64,000 nucleotides of DNA, taken from positions 1 to 64,000 of the forward strand of contig JAUVZD010000001.1 in NCBI GenBank assembly GCA_030602715.1. Reading direction: 5' to 3'. Positions 24,044-32,994 of the stretch are shown here, piece after piece. Each line of letters begins with the position of its first letter. Position 1 is the first letter of the stretch. The position numbers and the translations under genes were made by a program. The stretch is from Candidatus Coatesiibacteriota bacterium. Lineage in GTDB: Bacteria > RBG-13-66-14 > B26-G2 > JAUVZD01. Below the pieces are notes generated by a model, which was not told where the DNA came from, did not search any database, and worked only from the letters and a program-made list of their open reading frames with translations.

Positions 24044-25519
24044 ATGACCACCCAAAACCCCATAATCGCCTATATTAAAGACCGCCCGGGGCTGCTCCTG
24101 GCCCTCATCCTGGTAATTGGGGCGGCGGTGCTCATCTCCCAGGTGTGGTGTCGTCCCATTGACCGGGACGAGGGCTTCTGGCTGGGCTCCGCTTCCTTGA
24201 TAAACGGCGGAAAAGTGCTCTATGTGGACTTCTTCATGCCCCACATGCCCACTGCGGTTTATGTCTATGCCGGGCTTTCAGCTATTCTCGGAAACTCCCT
24301 GGTAACTCTCCGCCTGGCAAATGTCCTGTTCAGCCTGTTCTCCGGGCTTCTGCTCTATTATCTCTGGGCTCGCAGGGGGGAGTGGGGTAGGGCGTCTCTG
24401 GTCCTCTTTCTCTACACCTTCTCCTATCTGATCATCAACTGGCACATGGCGGTCAAGGTCTATGCCCTGCTGGACCTCTTCCTCCTGGCCGGCTTTTTGT
24501 TTTTGAGCGATGCAACTGAGAGAGGAGGTTGGTGGCGGGGCTTGCTAGCCGGGCTCTTTCTCGGCTTGGGGGTGTTCACTCGCTCGCTTTTCCTGCCCCT
24601 GCTTCTCATAGCCGGGGGCTACTTGCTGTGGAAGAGACGATATATATCACTTGCCTGGGGGATTCTAGGTGTGGTTCTGGCGGGGGTGCCCCTTCTGGTT
24701 ATAGCTGTAAAGTCCTGGGATTATCTCTATTTTAATATCGCTGGTGCCCATCTGCTCTCCCAGAGCGGATACATATCCTTCTGGGAGCGGTTCATCGCCT
24801 TGAAGGAGGCTCTTTTCCAACCGGATACACTGATTCTATTTGCCCTTTCTATCATAGCTTTGGTATTGGTTATCCGCCGACGCCTGCCCCACCCTATGGG
24901 TTTGGCGGTTATGTTCTTTCTCTCCATCTTTTTCCTGAACCTCATCCCCATCTCCTCCTCGCTTCAGTATCAGGTGAGCATGGTGCCTTACGGGGCTATC
25001 CTGGCTTCCGTTGTCCTGGTTCGGATGTGGCAGGGAGGCAGGCGGTGGCTTGTTTTAGGGTTACTGGCGGTCTATGCTTTGGGGGGTTTGTATCGCCCCC
25101 TGGCTCGCATTGTCTTTGACCGCTACCATAAGCCGGAGGTGGGAGTGGCGGTGGTGATGGAGGTACGGAACTATCTGGACCGGAGGGTGGAGGATGGCGA
25201 TGTGGTTATCACCTACTGGGGAGGATATGTCCCCCGGGGGGCAATGCCCCATCAGGATGTGATGATGGCGGTCTTTGTTGAGCACCTGGAGAAGCATTCG
25301 GGAGGTGTGGAGAGCCTGTTTAGCTCTGATGAGCTTGCACGTTATCATCTGCCCGACCGGGAGAGCGTGGAGGCGATCATAGCCGGCGGGGAGGGGGAGT
25401 GGGTGGTGCTGGGTGTGGATGCGCCAGCGGACCTTGACCCGGCGGCGATAGGACCCTACAAAATGGATGAAACTGTAGCCGGGGTGGGGATATATTCCCG
25501 CACCGGGGAGGGCGGCTGA
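24044..25519 (+). CDS. Membrane glycosyltransferase, GT39/ArnT-like (GT-C)
   Basis: Polytopic membrane protein of 491 residues with about ten hydrophobic segments up to residue 350 and a soluble C-terminal domain after it. The first extracytoplasmic loop has PIDRDEGFW (about 38-46). Its acidic pair is the signature of dolichyl/undecaprenyl-phosphate-sugar-dependent GT-C enzymes (GT39, GT83). It probably moves a sugar from a lipid carrier to lipid A, a protein or a glycan outside the membrane; the substrate is unknown. It lies 1 bp before the GT9 gene, which suggests joint work on a surface glycolipid. Confidence 0.82.
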   Translation: MTTQNPIIAYIKDRPGLLLALILVIGAAVLISQVWCRPIDRDEGFWLGSASLINGGKVLYVDFFMPHMPTAVYVYAGLSAILGNSLVTLRLANVLFSLFSGLLLYYLWARRGEWGRASLVLFLYTFSYLIINWHMAVKVYALLDLFLLAGFLFLSDATERGGWWRGLLAGLFLGLGVFTRSLFLPLLLIAGGYLLWKRRYISLAWGILGVVLAGVPLLVIAVKSWDYLYFNIAGAHLLSQSGYISFWERFIALKEALFQPDTLILFALSIIALVLVIRRRLPHPMGLAVMFFLSIFFLNLIPISSSLQYQVSMVPYGAILASVVLVRMWQGGRRWLVLGLLAVYALGGLYRPLARIVFDRYHKPEVGVAVVMEVRNYLDRRVEDGDVVITYWGGYVPRGAMPHQDVMMAVFVEHLEKHSGGVESLFSSDELARYHLPDRESVEAIIAGGEGEWVVLGVDAPADLDPAAIGPYKMDETVAGVGIYSRTGEGG

Positions 25520-25520
25520 T

Positions 25521-26645
25521 ATGGCCACTCTCGCTGAGATTGCCGGCAGGATGGCGGGCTATTTCCTCGGGGGTCCGAAGAGGGAGGCGGGGCGGCTTCC
25601 CGGGCTGAACCGCATCCTGCAGGTCAAGTTGTGGGCGATAGGCGAGGTGATATTCACCACCCCCGCCGTCCGTCGCCTCCGTAAAGCCTTCCCCCAGGCA
25701 CAGATTGATTACCTGGTGGGCAGGACGGCGGCGCCGGTCTTGGAGAACAACCCCCACATAGACAATCTAATCGTTGAGGATGAGGCGGTCTTTCTCCGTC
25801 CCCAGCCGGCTGAGGCGCTCTCCCTTCTCAGCCGACTCCGGCGTATGCGTTATGATGTTCTTTTGCTCTATCACCATACTCTTTTTTTCAATATCTATTT
25901 TCGTGCTGTGGGTGCGAGGATTCTCGCCGGCATTGACCGCCGGGGCGAGGGGGGACCCCTTCATCTTGCCGGGAACATGGACGAGCGGATTCATCAGGCA
26001 GATGAATACAACCTCCTTCCCGCTCTTCTGGGGGCACAGGACGATGGTGAGGGGATGGAGATATTCGTCCTGGATGAGGAGAAAAGGAATGTCCGCAGTA
26101 TTTTGGAGTCCCATAACATTCACAAGAAATTCGCACTGATTGCCCCCGGTGGAGGTGTGAACCCCAAGACGGAGATGGTGGACAAGCGCCTGCCGGTGGA
26201 GCTGTTCGTGGAGACCGCCGAGGGTCTGCGCCGGATGGGGTATAAAATTGTCATTGTCGGTGGAGTGGGGGACGAGGAGGTCTGCGCCCGGATGGAGGGG
26301 GCGATGGACGCCGGAGATGCGGTCAACCTGTTCGGGCGAACCGACCTGCGCCAGCTCTTTGCCCTCATCTCCCTGTCGGGGATGGTGGTGGCTAACGATT
26401 CCGCTTGCGCCCACGCCGCAGCCGCCCTGAGGCGACCCCAGGTGACCCTTTTTGGCCCCACTTCTCCGGTGCGAGTTCATCCCTACAGGAATCCATTGGG
26501 CGGTTTTGTAGCCAGCTCTCTGCCCTGCGCCCCCTGCTATCACGACGCACGCTTGGCGGACTGCCGGCACCACGATTGTCTGAAGGATACCTCCGCAGAA
26601 GATGTGCTGGCGGTGGTCCGTAGGATTACTGCCGAAAAGGGTTGA
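25521..26645 (+). CDS. Glycosyltransferase family 9 (heptosyltransferase-like)
   Basis: Cytosolic GT-B enzyme of 374 residues. The N-terminus ILQVKLWAIGEVIFTTPAVR matches the ADP-heptose:LPS heptosyltransferase opening, and the C-terminal domain has GGGVNPKTEMV, a donor-site GRTDLRQLFALI and NDSACAHAAAAL with TLFGPTSPVR. A cluster of cysteines and histidines near the C-terminus (CAPCYHD, DCRHHDC) is common in this family. It suggests an LPS or lipooligosaccharide core and so an outer membrane. The sugar itself is not certain. It is coupled to the GT39-like gene. Confidence 0.87.
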   Translation: MATLAEIAGRMAGYFLGGPKREAGRLPGLNRILQVKLWAIGEVIFTTPAVRRLRKAFPQAQIDYLVGRTAAPVLENNPHIDNLIVEDEAVFLRPQPAEALSLLSRLRRMRYDVLLLYHHTLFFNIYFRAVGARILAGIDRRGEGGPLHLAGNMDERIHQADEYNLLPALLGAQDDGEGMEIFVLDEEKRNVRSILESHNIHKKFALIAPGGGVNPKTEMVDKRLPVELFVETAEGLRRMGYKIVIVGGVGDEEVCARMEGAMDAGDAVNLFGRTDLRQLFALISLSGMVVANDSACAHAAAALRRPQVTLFGPTSPVRVHPYRNPLGGFVASSLPCAPCYHDARLADCRHHDCLKDTSAEDVLAVVRRITAEKG

Positions 26646-26726
26646 AATGGCGGAGTAGTTGGATTATGATTGCTAGAAGTCCATTGAGATTATCTTTATG
26701 AGAGTAACCCAATCGGGGAGGTGGAT

Positions 26727-27461
26727 GTGTTGAAGCGGGCACTATATCTAACCCTTTCAATCCTTCTGGCTTTCGTTTTGCTTTTTTCCGTGGGATGTAA
26801 GAAGAAGGAGGAGAAGGAGGTCACTAAAGCGGTAAAATTCTTTGAGGATTACGATTCAGCCATGGGGCATTTCAAGAAGGTGTATAAAGCCGCCTGTGTG
26901 GATGAGGACATTAGTGGGGTGGCAGAGGAGGCTTCCACCGCCTACGAAGAATGGTCAAGCCTGGCACAAAACTATAAAGATTCCCCCCCGGCAAAATATG
27001 CCGACGATAAGTATTGGACCGACTGGTTGGGGAAGATGGAGGAGGCTTTTCGGGCGATTAAGGAACAGACCGACGCCGAAAATGTAGTCGCCATTGAGGG
27101 GGCTTGCCGAAATATCCAGGAATATATCTTTGAGCTTAACGAGCGCACCAATAACATCTCCGCCGCCGATGAGGTCTCTCAGTTCACCGTGCTCATCTAC
27201 AAGATGGAGAAGGCGCTGGACGAGGGTGACGGCGACGAAGCCAAGCGTAACTTCCGTATGTTGAAGGAATCTCAGGACCGCCTTTATACCTCTCCTTATC
27301 CCGAATCCGCCAAAGGGCGCACCGAAGAGTTTGACGGATATAAAAACCAGATTTATGACCTGCTGACCGAATTTGAGCTGGCGGAAGAGGAGGAGCGGAC
27401 GGAGAAGATGTCCGCCTTGCAGGAGAAGGCGGAGGAGTTCTATCTGGAGTTTGGATTCTAA
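26727..27461 (+). CDS. Lipoprotein of unknown function
   Basis: Exported lipoprotein of about 244 residues; no family recognised. Lipobox SVGC follows a hydrophobic stretch, then a KKKEEKE linker. The mature part is acidic and helical with no repeat I can define. GGGGAGG at 26715-26721 rules out the earliest in-frame GTG (26721). GTG at 26727 is given and TTG at 26730 is also possible. Its first residues resemble those of the LivK lipoprotein downstream. It lies ahead of the sulfatase-fold gene. Confidence 0.65.
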   Translation: MLKRALYLTLSILLAFVLLFSVGCKKKEEKEVTKAVKFFEDYDSAMGHFKKVYKAACVDEDISGVAEEASTAYEEWSSLAQNYKDSPPAKYADDKYWTDWLGKMEEAFRAIKEQTDAENVVAIEGACRNIQEYIFELNERTNNISAADEVSQFTVLIYKMEKALDEGDGDEAKRNFRMLKESQDRLYTSPYPESAKGRTEEFDGYKNQIYDLLTEFELAEEEERTEKMSALQEKAEEFYLEFGF

Positions 27462-27483
27462 CCAACCACGATTTGAGGGATGA

Positions 27484-29289
27484 GTGTTAAACTGGCGTGA
27501 CATAATCGTCATCTCCGCCTTGGTGGGGGCGGTCTTTGGACTTGTGGACGGCATCACCACCGTAATCCGGGACAACGAACTGCTCCTCTCCGCCCTGGAC
27601 ACGGCCATCTTCGCCATCCTTTCGGTTGCTATCTATGCCCTTCTGTTCTTAATTTTGGGGCATTTTTTTACCCTGATAGTAGCCCTCCTTTCCATCGCCA
27701 AACGGAAGGGCTTCCGTTGGAACATCACCCCGGCTTCCTTGATGGGCATCTTCGCCTTTATCGTCTTCACCGTGGTGGTGGGATATTATGTCAATGTCCA
27801 CCTTCTATTGGAGAAGTTGAAGGTGCGCAGTCTGGTGACCAACGGTGTAATCCTGGTGGCTGGCATCATGATATGGGTCATCGTCTATCGCATAATCAGG
27901 TTTTACACCCAGCGCATGAAGGACCCTCGCCGATTCTTCTACCGCTTTATGGCTTTTGTATGCACCCTCGGTTTTCTGGTGGTGGTGGTCCTGGTGGTTA
28001 GAGAGCACTTCGGTGCCCGGGTGATGAAGGAACCCACTCACAAGGAGCAGAAGCTCAACTGTATCCTCATAACTATAGATACACTGCGCGCCGATTATCT
28101 GAGCTGTTACGGACACGAAAAGCCCACTCCAAACATAGACTGGCTGGCGGATAACGGGGTGCTCTTTGAGAGGGCGATATGCCAGATGCCCCTGACCACT
28201 CCCTCTCACGCCTCCATACTGACCGGCACCTATCCCCGAGAGACGGAGGTGACCGCCAACGGTTATCAGTTCAAGGATTTCAATCTATCCATCGCCGAGC
28301 TACTTTTAGAGGAGGGATATAACACTGCCGGTTTTGTGGGCGCCTTTCCGGTGGCTTCCCGGCTGGGCTTTGACCAGGGCTTCCTGGTCTATAATGACTA
28401 CTTCTCGCCGTATATGTCCATCTCCCGCCTGACCATATTGCGCATCATCCACCTTGGGGGATGGGAGACAGGGGGTTTCGTTCAGCGCCGGGCGGAGAAG
28501 GTGGTGGACCCGTTTATCAAGTGGCTGGAGAGCGCCAAGGATAAGCCTTTCTTCAGCTGGGTTCATATTTATGACCCCCATACACCCTACGACCCTCCAG
28601 AACCTTATGATGAGTATGCTTCAGAGACGGATGACGAGCATGAGCGCATGGTGGCTCTATATGAGGGGGAGATAGCCTATACCGATGAGCAGATTGGACG
28701 CATCTTTGACGCCCTGGACGAGTTTGGTATTCTGGAGAATACGGTGATAATCCTGACCGCCGACCACGGCGAGCACCTGGGAGACCACGACTATTTCTAC
28801 GACCACGGAGCCTATCTCTACGAGGCTGGGATCTGGGTGCCACTGATAATCTTCTATCCGGAAAAGATACCCGCAGGGATGCGCATCTCTAACCAGGTGG
28901 AGCTTACTGATATCGCTCCCACCATCTGCGACCTGCTCCATGTTACCCGCCCGGATACGATGGGGGGTCATTCACTGCTTCCCCTAATCGGGGGGCTGGA
29001 TGATGCGCGCTTCGGCTTCTGCGAGACCTTTGAAGAGCACAAGCACCGTATGGCTGTCTCCACCAACGCATATAAATTGATATATACGGTTGGCGAGGAT
29101 AAGTGGCAATTGTATGACCTGAGGGTGGATGGGGAGGAGTTGAATAATCTGGCTGGTGAGGGATTGACCGTGGAGACGGTGATGGCTCGCAAGCTGATGA
29201 ACTGGGATTTCCTCCAACCGCAGAAAGCGGGCGTGGAACTGGACGAAGAGACCCGGGAAAACCTGCGCAGTATCGGTTATTTCCAATAG
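27484..29289 (+). CDS. Membrane-anchored sulfatase/phosphotransferase-fold enzyme
   Basis: Alkaline-phosphatase superfamily protein of 601 residues. Four to five membrane segments (about 8-26, 40-70, 85-105, 120-140 and 157-175) precede an extracytoplasmic catalytic domain. ITIDTLRADYLSCYG (D199 as metal ligand), TTPSHASILTG (238-248) and ILTADHGEHLGDH are family motifs. The sulfatase C/S-x-P-x-R motif reads T238-T-P-S-H242. The formylglycine residue is therefore absent and a threonine sits in its place, as in LtaS- or EptA-type transferases. True sulfate ester hydrolysis is doubtful; transfer or cleavage of a phosphate headgroup is an alternative. The start is GTG. Confidence 0.82.
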   Translation: MLNWRDIIVISALVGAVFGLVDGITTVIRDNELLLSALDTAIFAILSVAIYALLFLILGHFFTLIVALLSIAKRKGFRWNITPASLMGIFAFIVFTVVVGYYVNVHLLLEKLKVRSLVTNGVILVAGIMIWVIVYRIIRFYTQRMKDPRRFFYRFMAFVCTLGFLVVVVLVVREHFGARVMKEPTHKEQKLNCILITIDTLRADYLSCYGHEKPTPNIDWLADNGVLFERAICQMPLTTPSHASILTGTYPRETEVTANGYQFKDFNLSIAELLLEEGYNTAGFVGAFPVASRLGFDQGFLVYNDYFSPYMSISRLTILRIIHLGGWETGGFVQRRAEKVVDPFIKWLESAKDKPFFSWVHIYDPHTPYDPPEPYDEYASETDDEHERMVALYEGEIAYTDEQIGRIFDALDEFGILENTVIILTADHGEHLGDHDYFYDHGAYLYEAGIWVPLIIFYPEKIPAGMRISNQVELTDIAPTICDLLHVTRPDTMGGHSLLPLIGGLDDARFGFCETFEEHKHRMAVSTNAYKLIYTVGEDKWQLYDLRVDGEELNNLAGEGLTVETVMARKLMNWDFLQPQKAGVELDEETRENLRSIGYFQ

Positions 29290-29311
29290 TAGCGATAAGT
29301 GGGGGAAGGAG

Positions 29312-29857
29312 ATGAGTAACGATAAAGAGAGTAGCCTGTTTATATCCCTGATAATCAGCCTGCAGACTGCCGCTATGCAGCAGTTGGGCAAACTGCTCAA
29401 TCCGCTGACCGGCAAAATGGAGCGGGACCTGGCTCAGGCTAGGGCTACCATAGACCTGCTGTCGGCATTAAAAAACCGCACCCGGGGAAACCTCAATCCG
29501 GAGGAGGAGCGCATACTTAATGTTTCCCTGACTGAACTTCAGCTGAACTTCGTTGACGAGATGAAGAAGGAACAGGAGGCGCCGAAAGTGGAGGAAGAAG
29601 CCGAAGGGGAAGCTCCTCCCGTGGAGGTTGCCGAGGAGGCGCCTGCTACGCATGTGGAGGCGGGTGTGGAGGAGGCGGAGGAGAAGCCCCCGGCACCTGT
29701 CGCTGAAAAAGCGCCCCCTGAAAAGGAAGCCGAGAAGGCGGAGAAGAAAGCGCCTGAGGCGAAGAAGGCTGCGAAGCCCAAGAAGAGGAGGACGCCAACA
29801 AAAGGCGATAAGAAGAACGAGCCCGCCAAAAATAAGAAGAAAGGTAAGAAGCAGTAG
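29312..29857 (+). CDS. DUF1844 protein with charged Ala/Glu/Lys/Pro tail
   Basis: 181 residues. The first about 85 match DUF1844: SLFISLIISLQTAAMQQLGK, then IDLLSALKNRTRGNLNPEEE. This small family of unknown function is widespread in bacteria and often near envelope genes. From about residue 88 to the end the protein is low-complexity, with E, A, P and K dominating and a strongly basic last 40 residues, so the tail may bind nucleic acid or an acidic surface. It starts 22 bp after the sulfatase-fold gene with GGGGAAGGAG before the ATG. Confidence 0.72.
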   Translation: MSNDKESSLFISLIISLQTAAMQQLGKLLNPLTGKMERDLAQARATIDLLSALKNRTRGNLNPEEERILNVSLTELQLNFVDEMKKEQEAPKVEEEAEGEAPPVEVAEEAPATHVEAGVEEAEEKPPAPVAEKAPPEKEAEKAEKKAPEAKKAAKPKKRRTPTKGDKKNEPAKNKKKGKKQ

Positions 29858-29897
29858 CTTTCAATAGATTGATTAAAAAGGTTTTTTAGGAGGGAAG

Positions 29898-31034
29898 ATG
29901 AAGAGGTTACTATATCTAACCCTTGTATCCGCTCTGGCGTTGGCAGTGGTTTCCTGCGGACGGCGCGGCGGGGAGACCATCCGCATCGGGGTGGTCGGTC
30001 CCATGACCGGCGACGGCGCCCAGTATGGCGAGATGATCAGAATGGGTGCCAGCATGATGATGGATGCGGTGAACGAAGCCGGCGGCATTGACGGCAAGAT
30101 GGTGGAGCTGGTCTTTGAGGATGACAAGGGCGAGCCCAAGGATGCCGCCCTGGTGGCACAGAAACTGGCTTCCGATACCACCATAGTTGCGGTGGTAGGT
30201 CATTTCAACAGTTCCTGTTCCAAGGCGGGCAAACCCATCTACAAGCAGATGAAGGTCATCCAGCTCTCCCCCGGTTCTACCAATAGAGACGTCTGCATCG
30301 GTTCCGATTGGACCTTCCGCAATGTCTATCGTGACGACTTTCAGGGCTATGCAATTGCCGACTATATCAAGGAGAAGTTAGGCTACACCAGAGTCGCCGT
30401 CCTCTACGACAACGACGACTATGGTCGGGGGCTGAAGGAGTTCTTCACCGAGAAGGCTGAACAGTTGGGTCTGGAGATAGTCCGTGAGGAGGCTTATAAC
30501 CGGGACACGCAGAATTTCGGTCCTCAACTGACCAACATCCGCAAGGAGGACCCGGAGATCATCTTCATCAGCGGGCTTTATACCCAGGGGGCTATGATTA
30601 TGACCCAAGCCCGCAATCTGGGTATGGAGACCCAATTTATCGGCGGAGACGGTCTGATGTCCGCCGACCTGATAAAGAACGGCGGAGACGCTGTGGAGGG
30701 CGCATACATCACCTGTCCCTTCATCCCCGAAATGGCTGGTGAGATGGGAAGGAAGTTCGTTGAGGATTTCACCGAGAAGTATGGTGAGCCTCCGGACGCC
30801 TGGGCGGCGCTGACCTTTGACGCGGTGGGCATCATCATTGAGACCATCAAGGAAGTGGGGTGCGACCGCCAGGCAATTCGTGACCATGTGGCTTCCATGA
30901 CCACCAAGGAGAAGGGGTATGACGGGGTCTCCGGCTTGACCATCTTTGACGAGAACGGCGACTGCATCAAACCTATGTTCGTGGCTATCGTTGAGGGCGG
31001 GGAGTTTTTGCCGGCCCAGATTCAGTTTAATTAG
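29898..31034 (+). CDS. livK: Branched-chain amino acid ABC transporter substrate-binding lipoprotein (LivK-like)
   Basis: Lipid-anchored periplasmic-binding protein of 378 residues, type I fold. The lipobox is AVVSC (Cys20). Family motifs include IRIGVVGPMTGDGAQYG, MMMDAVNEAGGIDG, VVGHFNSSCSKAGKPIY and VAVLYDNDDYGRGLKEFF. LivK-type proteins bind branched-chain amino acids, but the family also takes amides, urea and aromatic compounds, so the ligand is open. LivH and LivM permease genes follow downstream, separated by other genes. GGAGGG precedes the ATG. Confidence 0.88.
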   Translation: MKRLLYLTLVSALALAVVSCGRRGGETIRIGVVGPMTGDGAQYGEMIRMGASMMMDAVNEAGGIDGKMVELVFEDDKGEPKDAALVAQKLASDTTIVAVVGHFNSSCSKAGKPIYKQMKVIQLSPGSTNRDVCIGSDWTFRNVYRDDFQGYAIADYIKEKLGYTRVAVLYDNDDYGRGLKEFFTEKAEQLGLEIVREEAYNRDTQNFGPQLTNIRKEDPEIIFISGLYTQGAMIMTQARNLGMETQFIGGDGLMSADLIKNGGDAVEGAYITCPFIPEMAGEMGRKFVEDFTEKYGEPPDAWAALTFDAVGIIIETIKEVGCDRQAIRDHVASMTTKEKGYDGVSGLTIFDENGDCIKPMFVAIVEGGEFLPAQIQFN

Positions 31035-31177
31035 GAGGCTCCTTGCTCAGTTTTCATTGAATTAAATCGGCACCAGCACCAGGCTATATTCTGGTGAAGG
31101 AAATTTAAGCGTTGGCGCCTGTTGTAAAGCATTAAGGTTTTTTGGGAGGAGACAACTTCAAGCCGGGAGGAGATAAG

Positions 31178-31549
31178 ATGACAAAAAAGAAACGGGCGGT
31201 CCGTCTGATAGTCTCAATTGTCCTGGGTTTCATATTTGGGATTATCTGTTGGCTGTCAACTCGCTCCAGCCCCAGGATTTGCAAGGAGGAGCTGGATTTG
31301 GCGATGGCTCTGGGCATCATCTTCAATAGGGCTATGATCGGCTTCGTAATCGGCATTTCCGGACTGAAAAGGCTCAACTTCTTTCTTCATGGCATTATCG
31401 TAGGTCTGGTGGTAACCCTGCCGATGTCAATATATCCACTGGCTGTAGGGGAGATCACCGGCTTCATCCTCTTGGAGGTAGCCGGAGCGGTATACGGCTT
31501 GCTGATTGAACTTATTGTAACCAAGCTCTTCAGAGCCCCCATTGAATGA
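31178..31549 (+). CDS. Small membrane protein of unknown function
   Basis: 123 residues with four predicted membrane segments (about 8-27, 42-62, 67-85 and 90-112) and basic ends. The ATG at 31178 follows GGGAGGAG; an earlier in-frame start at 31142 lacks this. It lies between livK and livH and ends before a terminator, so it may be cotranscribed with livK. I do not recognise a family. Confidence 0.6.
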   Translation: MTKKKRAVRLIVSIVLGFIFGIICWLSTRSSPRICKEELDLAMALGIIFNRAMIGFVIGISGLKRLNFFLHGIIVGLVVTLPMSIYPLAVGEITGFILLEVAGAVYGLLIELIVTKLFRAPIE

Positions 31550-31571
31550 GCCCTGCTTGATACTTATTCTT

Positions 31572-31607
31572 CCCCACGTCCCCAATTAGGGGGCGTGGGT
31601 CTTCTTA
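31572..31607 (+). terminator. Intrinsic terminator after livK unit
   Basis: A long stem, CCCACGTCCCC/GGGGGCGTGGG with a 5-base loop, followed by TCTTCTT. Confidence 0.7.
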
Positions 31608-31689
31608 TGTCGTGAGGGGTAAGTTTTAACTTGTAACTAACTCCGATATATCTTAATCTATAATCAATATCCCGTTTACGGAGGGAGTG

Positions 31690-32604
31690 GTGGAGGGCGC
31701 AGATCTATTCCAACAATTGGTGAACGGGTTGACTTTGGGGGTGGTCTATGCTCTCATCGCCGTCGGTTACACCATGGTCTATGGCATAATTGAGCTGATC
31801 AACTTCGCCCACGGCGAGATATATATGATGGCTGCCTTCGTTGCCTGTAAGCTCTACAATGCGCTGGGCGTCCCCTTCATGTGGGCGGTGGCGCTGGCCA
31901 TCCTCTTCGCCGCTTTCCTGGGTGTGGTCATTGAGTTTGTCGCCTACCGCCCTTTGCGTGGCTCCCCCCGCCTGGTTGCCCTCATCAGCGCCATCGGCGT
32001 ATCCCTCTTCCTCCAGAATCTGGCAATGATCATCTGGGGAGCCCGCAGACAGCCGATGATTGAGACCGCCAACGCCATCCCCTTCCTTGAGAGGACGGTT
32101 ACCGTCAGTCTGCCACTGATAGGTGAGGCTACATTCTCCTCGGTGCAGATAATTATGCTGGTCACCGCTGCGGCTATAATGATCGGGCTCACAATGATGA
32201 TAAGATATACCAAAGTTGGGCGGGCGATGAGAGCCTGCGCCGAGGACCGGGTCGCAGCCAAGCTGATGGGCGTCTCCGTCAACCGCACCATCTCCGCCAC
32301 CTTCGCCATCGGGTCGGCTATGGGAGGGGTTGCCGGCATCCTGGTGGGGCTCTACTACAATCAGGTCTATCCCATGATGGGCTACATGGCAGGTCTGAAG
32401 GCTTTCACCGCCGCAGTTATAGGCGGGATAGGGAATGTGGCTGGAGCCTTCATGGGGGGTATCCTGCTGGGCGTGGTGGAGGGGCTCTGCGGGGCGTATA
32501 TCTCCAGCCTGTGGATGGACGCTTTAGCATTTGCCATCCTTATTCTGGTGCTCATCTACCGTCCGCAGGGCTTGCTGGGCGAGCGCATCCCCCGGAGCAC
32601 CTAG
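31690..32604 (+). CDS. livH: Branched-chain amino acid ABC transporter permease LivH
   Basis: Inner-membrane permease of about 304 residues with eight or so membrane segments. GLTLGVVYALIAVGYTMVYG and INFAHGEIYM are signatures of LivH, and GLKAFTAAVIGGIGNVAGA is the ATPase-contact loop. With LivM it should form the channel for substrate delivered by LivK. GGAGGG at 31680-31685 places the second of two adjacent GTG codons (31690) at the better distance. A strong terminator separates it from livK, so it has its own transcription start, which I could not fix. Confidence 0.92.
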   Translation: MEGADLFQQLVNGLTLGVVYALIAVGYTMVYGIIELINFAHGEIYMMAAFVACKLYNALGVPFMWAVALAILFAAFLGVVIEFVAYRPLRGSPRLVALISAIGVSLFLQNLAMIIWGARRQPMIETANAIPFLERTVTVSLPLIGEATFSSVQIIMLVTAAAIMIGLTMMIRYTKVGRAMRACAEDRVAAKLMGVSVNRTISATFAIGSAMGGVAGILVGLYYNQVYPMMGYMAGLKAFTAAVIGGIGNVAGAFMGGILLGVVEGLCGAYISSLWMDALAFAILILVLIYRPQGLLGERIPRST

Positions 32605-32691
32605 TCTTTCAGCCCCCTTGGTGTATATTAATACCCCATCCGGGCTATCTGCCGTAGAGACGGCACGATTGATGAACGATAGGAGATTAAA

Positions 32692-32931
32692 ATGGAGATA
32701 AAAGAGCTGGTAATGGAGTTTTTCGCCGCCAAGGGTAAGCAGGGGATGTTCGGCGGTCAGGGATACGCCTACGAGGTGGGCAGAGCGGTGGACTACTCCG
32801 ACGAGGACATACAGAGGGCGATAGACGAGCTGGCGGATGAGGGCTATCTGGAGGTCTATACCGGCGGGGCGATAAGTCACGGCACGCCCTATGTGATAAC
32901 CAAGAAGGGTATGAAGAAGTGGGGGAAGTAG
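32692..32931 (+). CDS. Small winged-helix-like protein
   Basis: 79 residues. Alternating helices (IKELVMEFFAAKG, DEDIQRAIDELADEGYL) and a beta hairpin (LEVYTG to TPYVITKKG) fit a winged-helix DNA-binding domain, suggesting a small regulator. AGGAG precedes the ATG. A perfect hairpin, TGCCGT-AGAG-ACGGCA (32650-32665), lies in the leader. Targets are unknown; the neighbouring transport and glycosyltransferase genes are candidates only by position. Confidence 0.6.
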   Translation: MEIKELVMEFFAAKGKQGMFGGQGYAYEVGRAVDYSDEDIQRAIDELADEGYLEVYTGGAISHGTPYVITKKGMKKWGK

Positions 32932-32960
32932 GGGGGAATTAACTTGTTACTTTTAATTGA

Positions 32961-32989
32961 TTGTAATAAAAATTTATTTGTGGGATAAA
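32961..32989 (+). promoter_or_regulatory. Possible promoter of a near-leaderless GT2 gene
   Basis: TTGTAA-17-GATAAA ends 5 bp before the ATG at 32995, and no Shine-Dalgarno is seen. A transcription start at or near the ATG would make a leaderless message. Confidence 0.4.
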
Positions 32990-32994
32990 CACCC

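Noticed and set aside
25767-26573. 268-codon open frame on the minus strand
   Set aside because: It lies opposite the heptosyltransferase-like gene, and its translation shows no domain.
31077-31096. CACCAG/CTGGTG hairpin after livK as a terminator
   Set aside because: No T-run follows and the following small membrane gene is probably cotranscribed.
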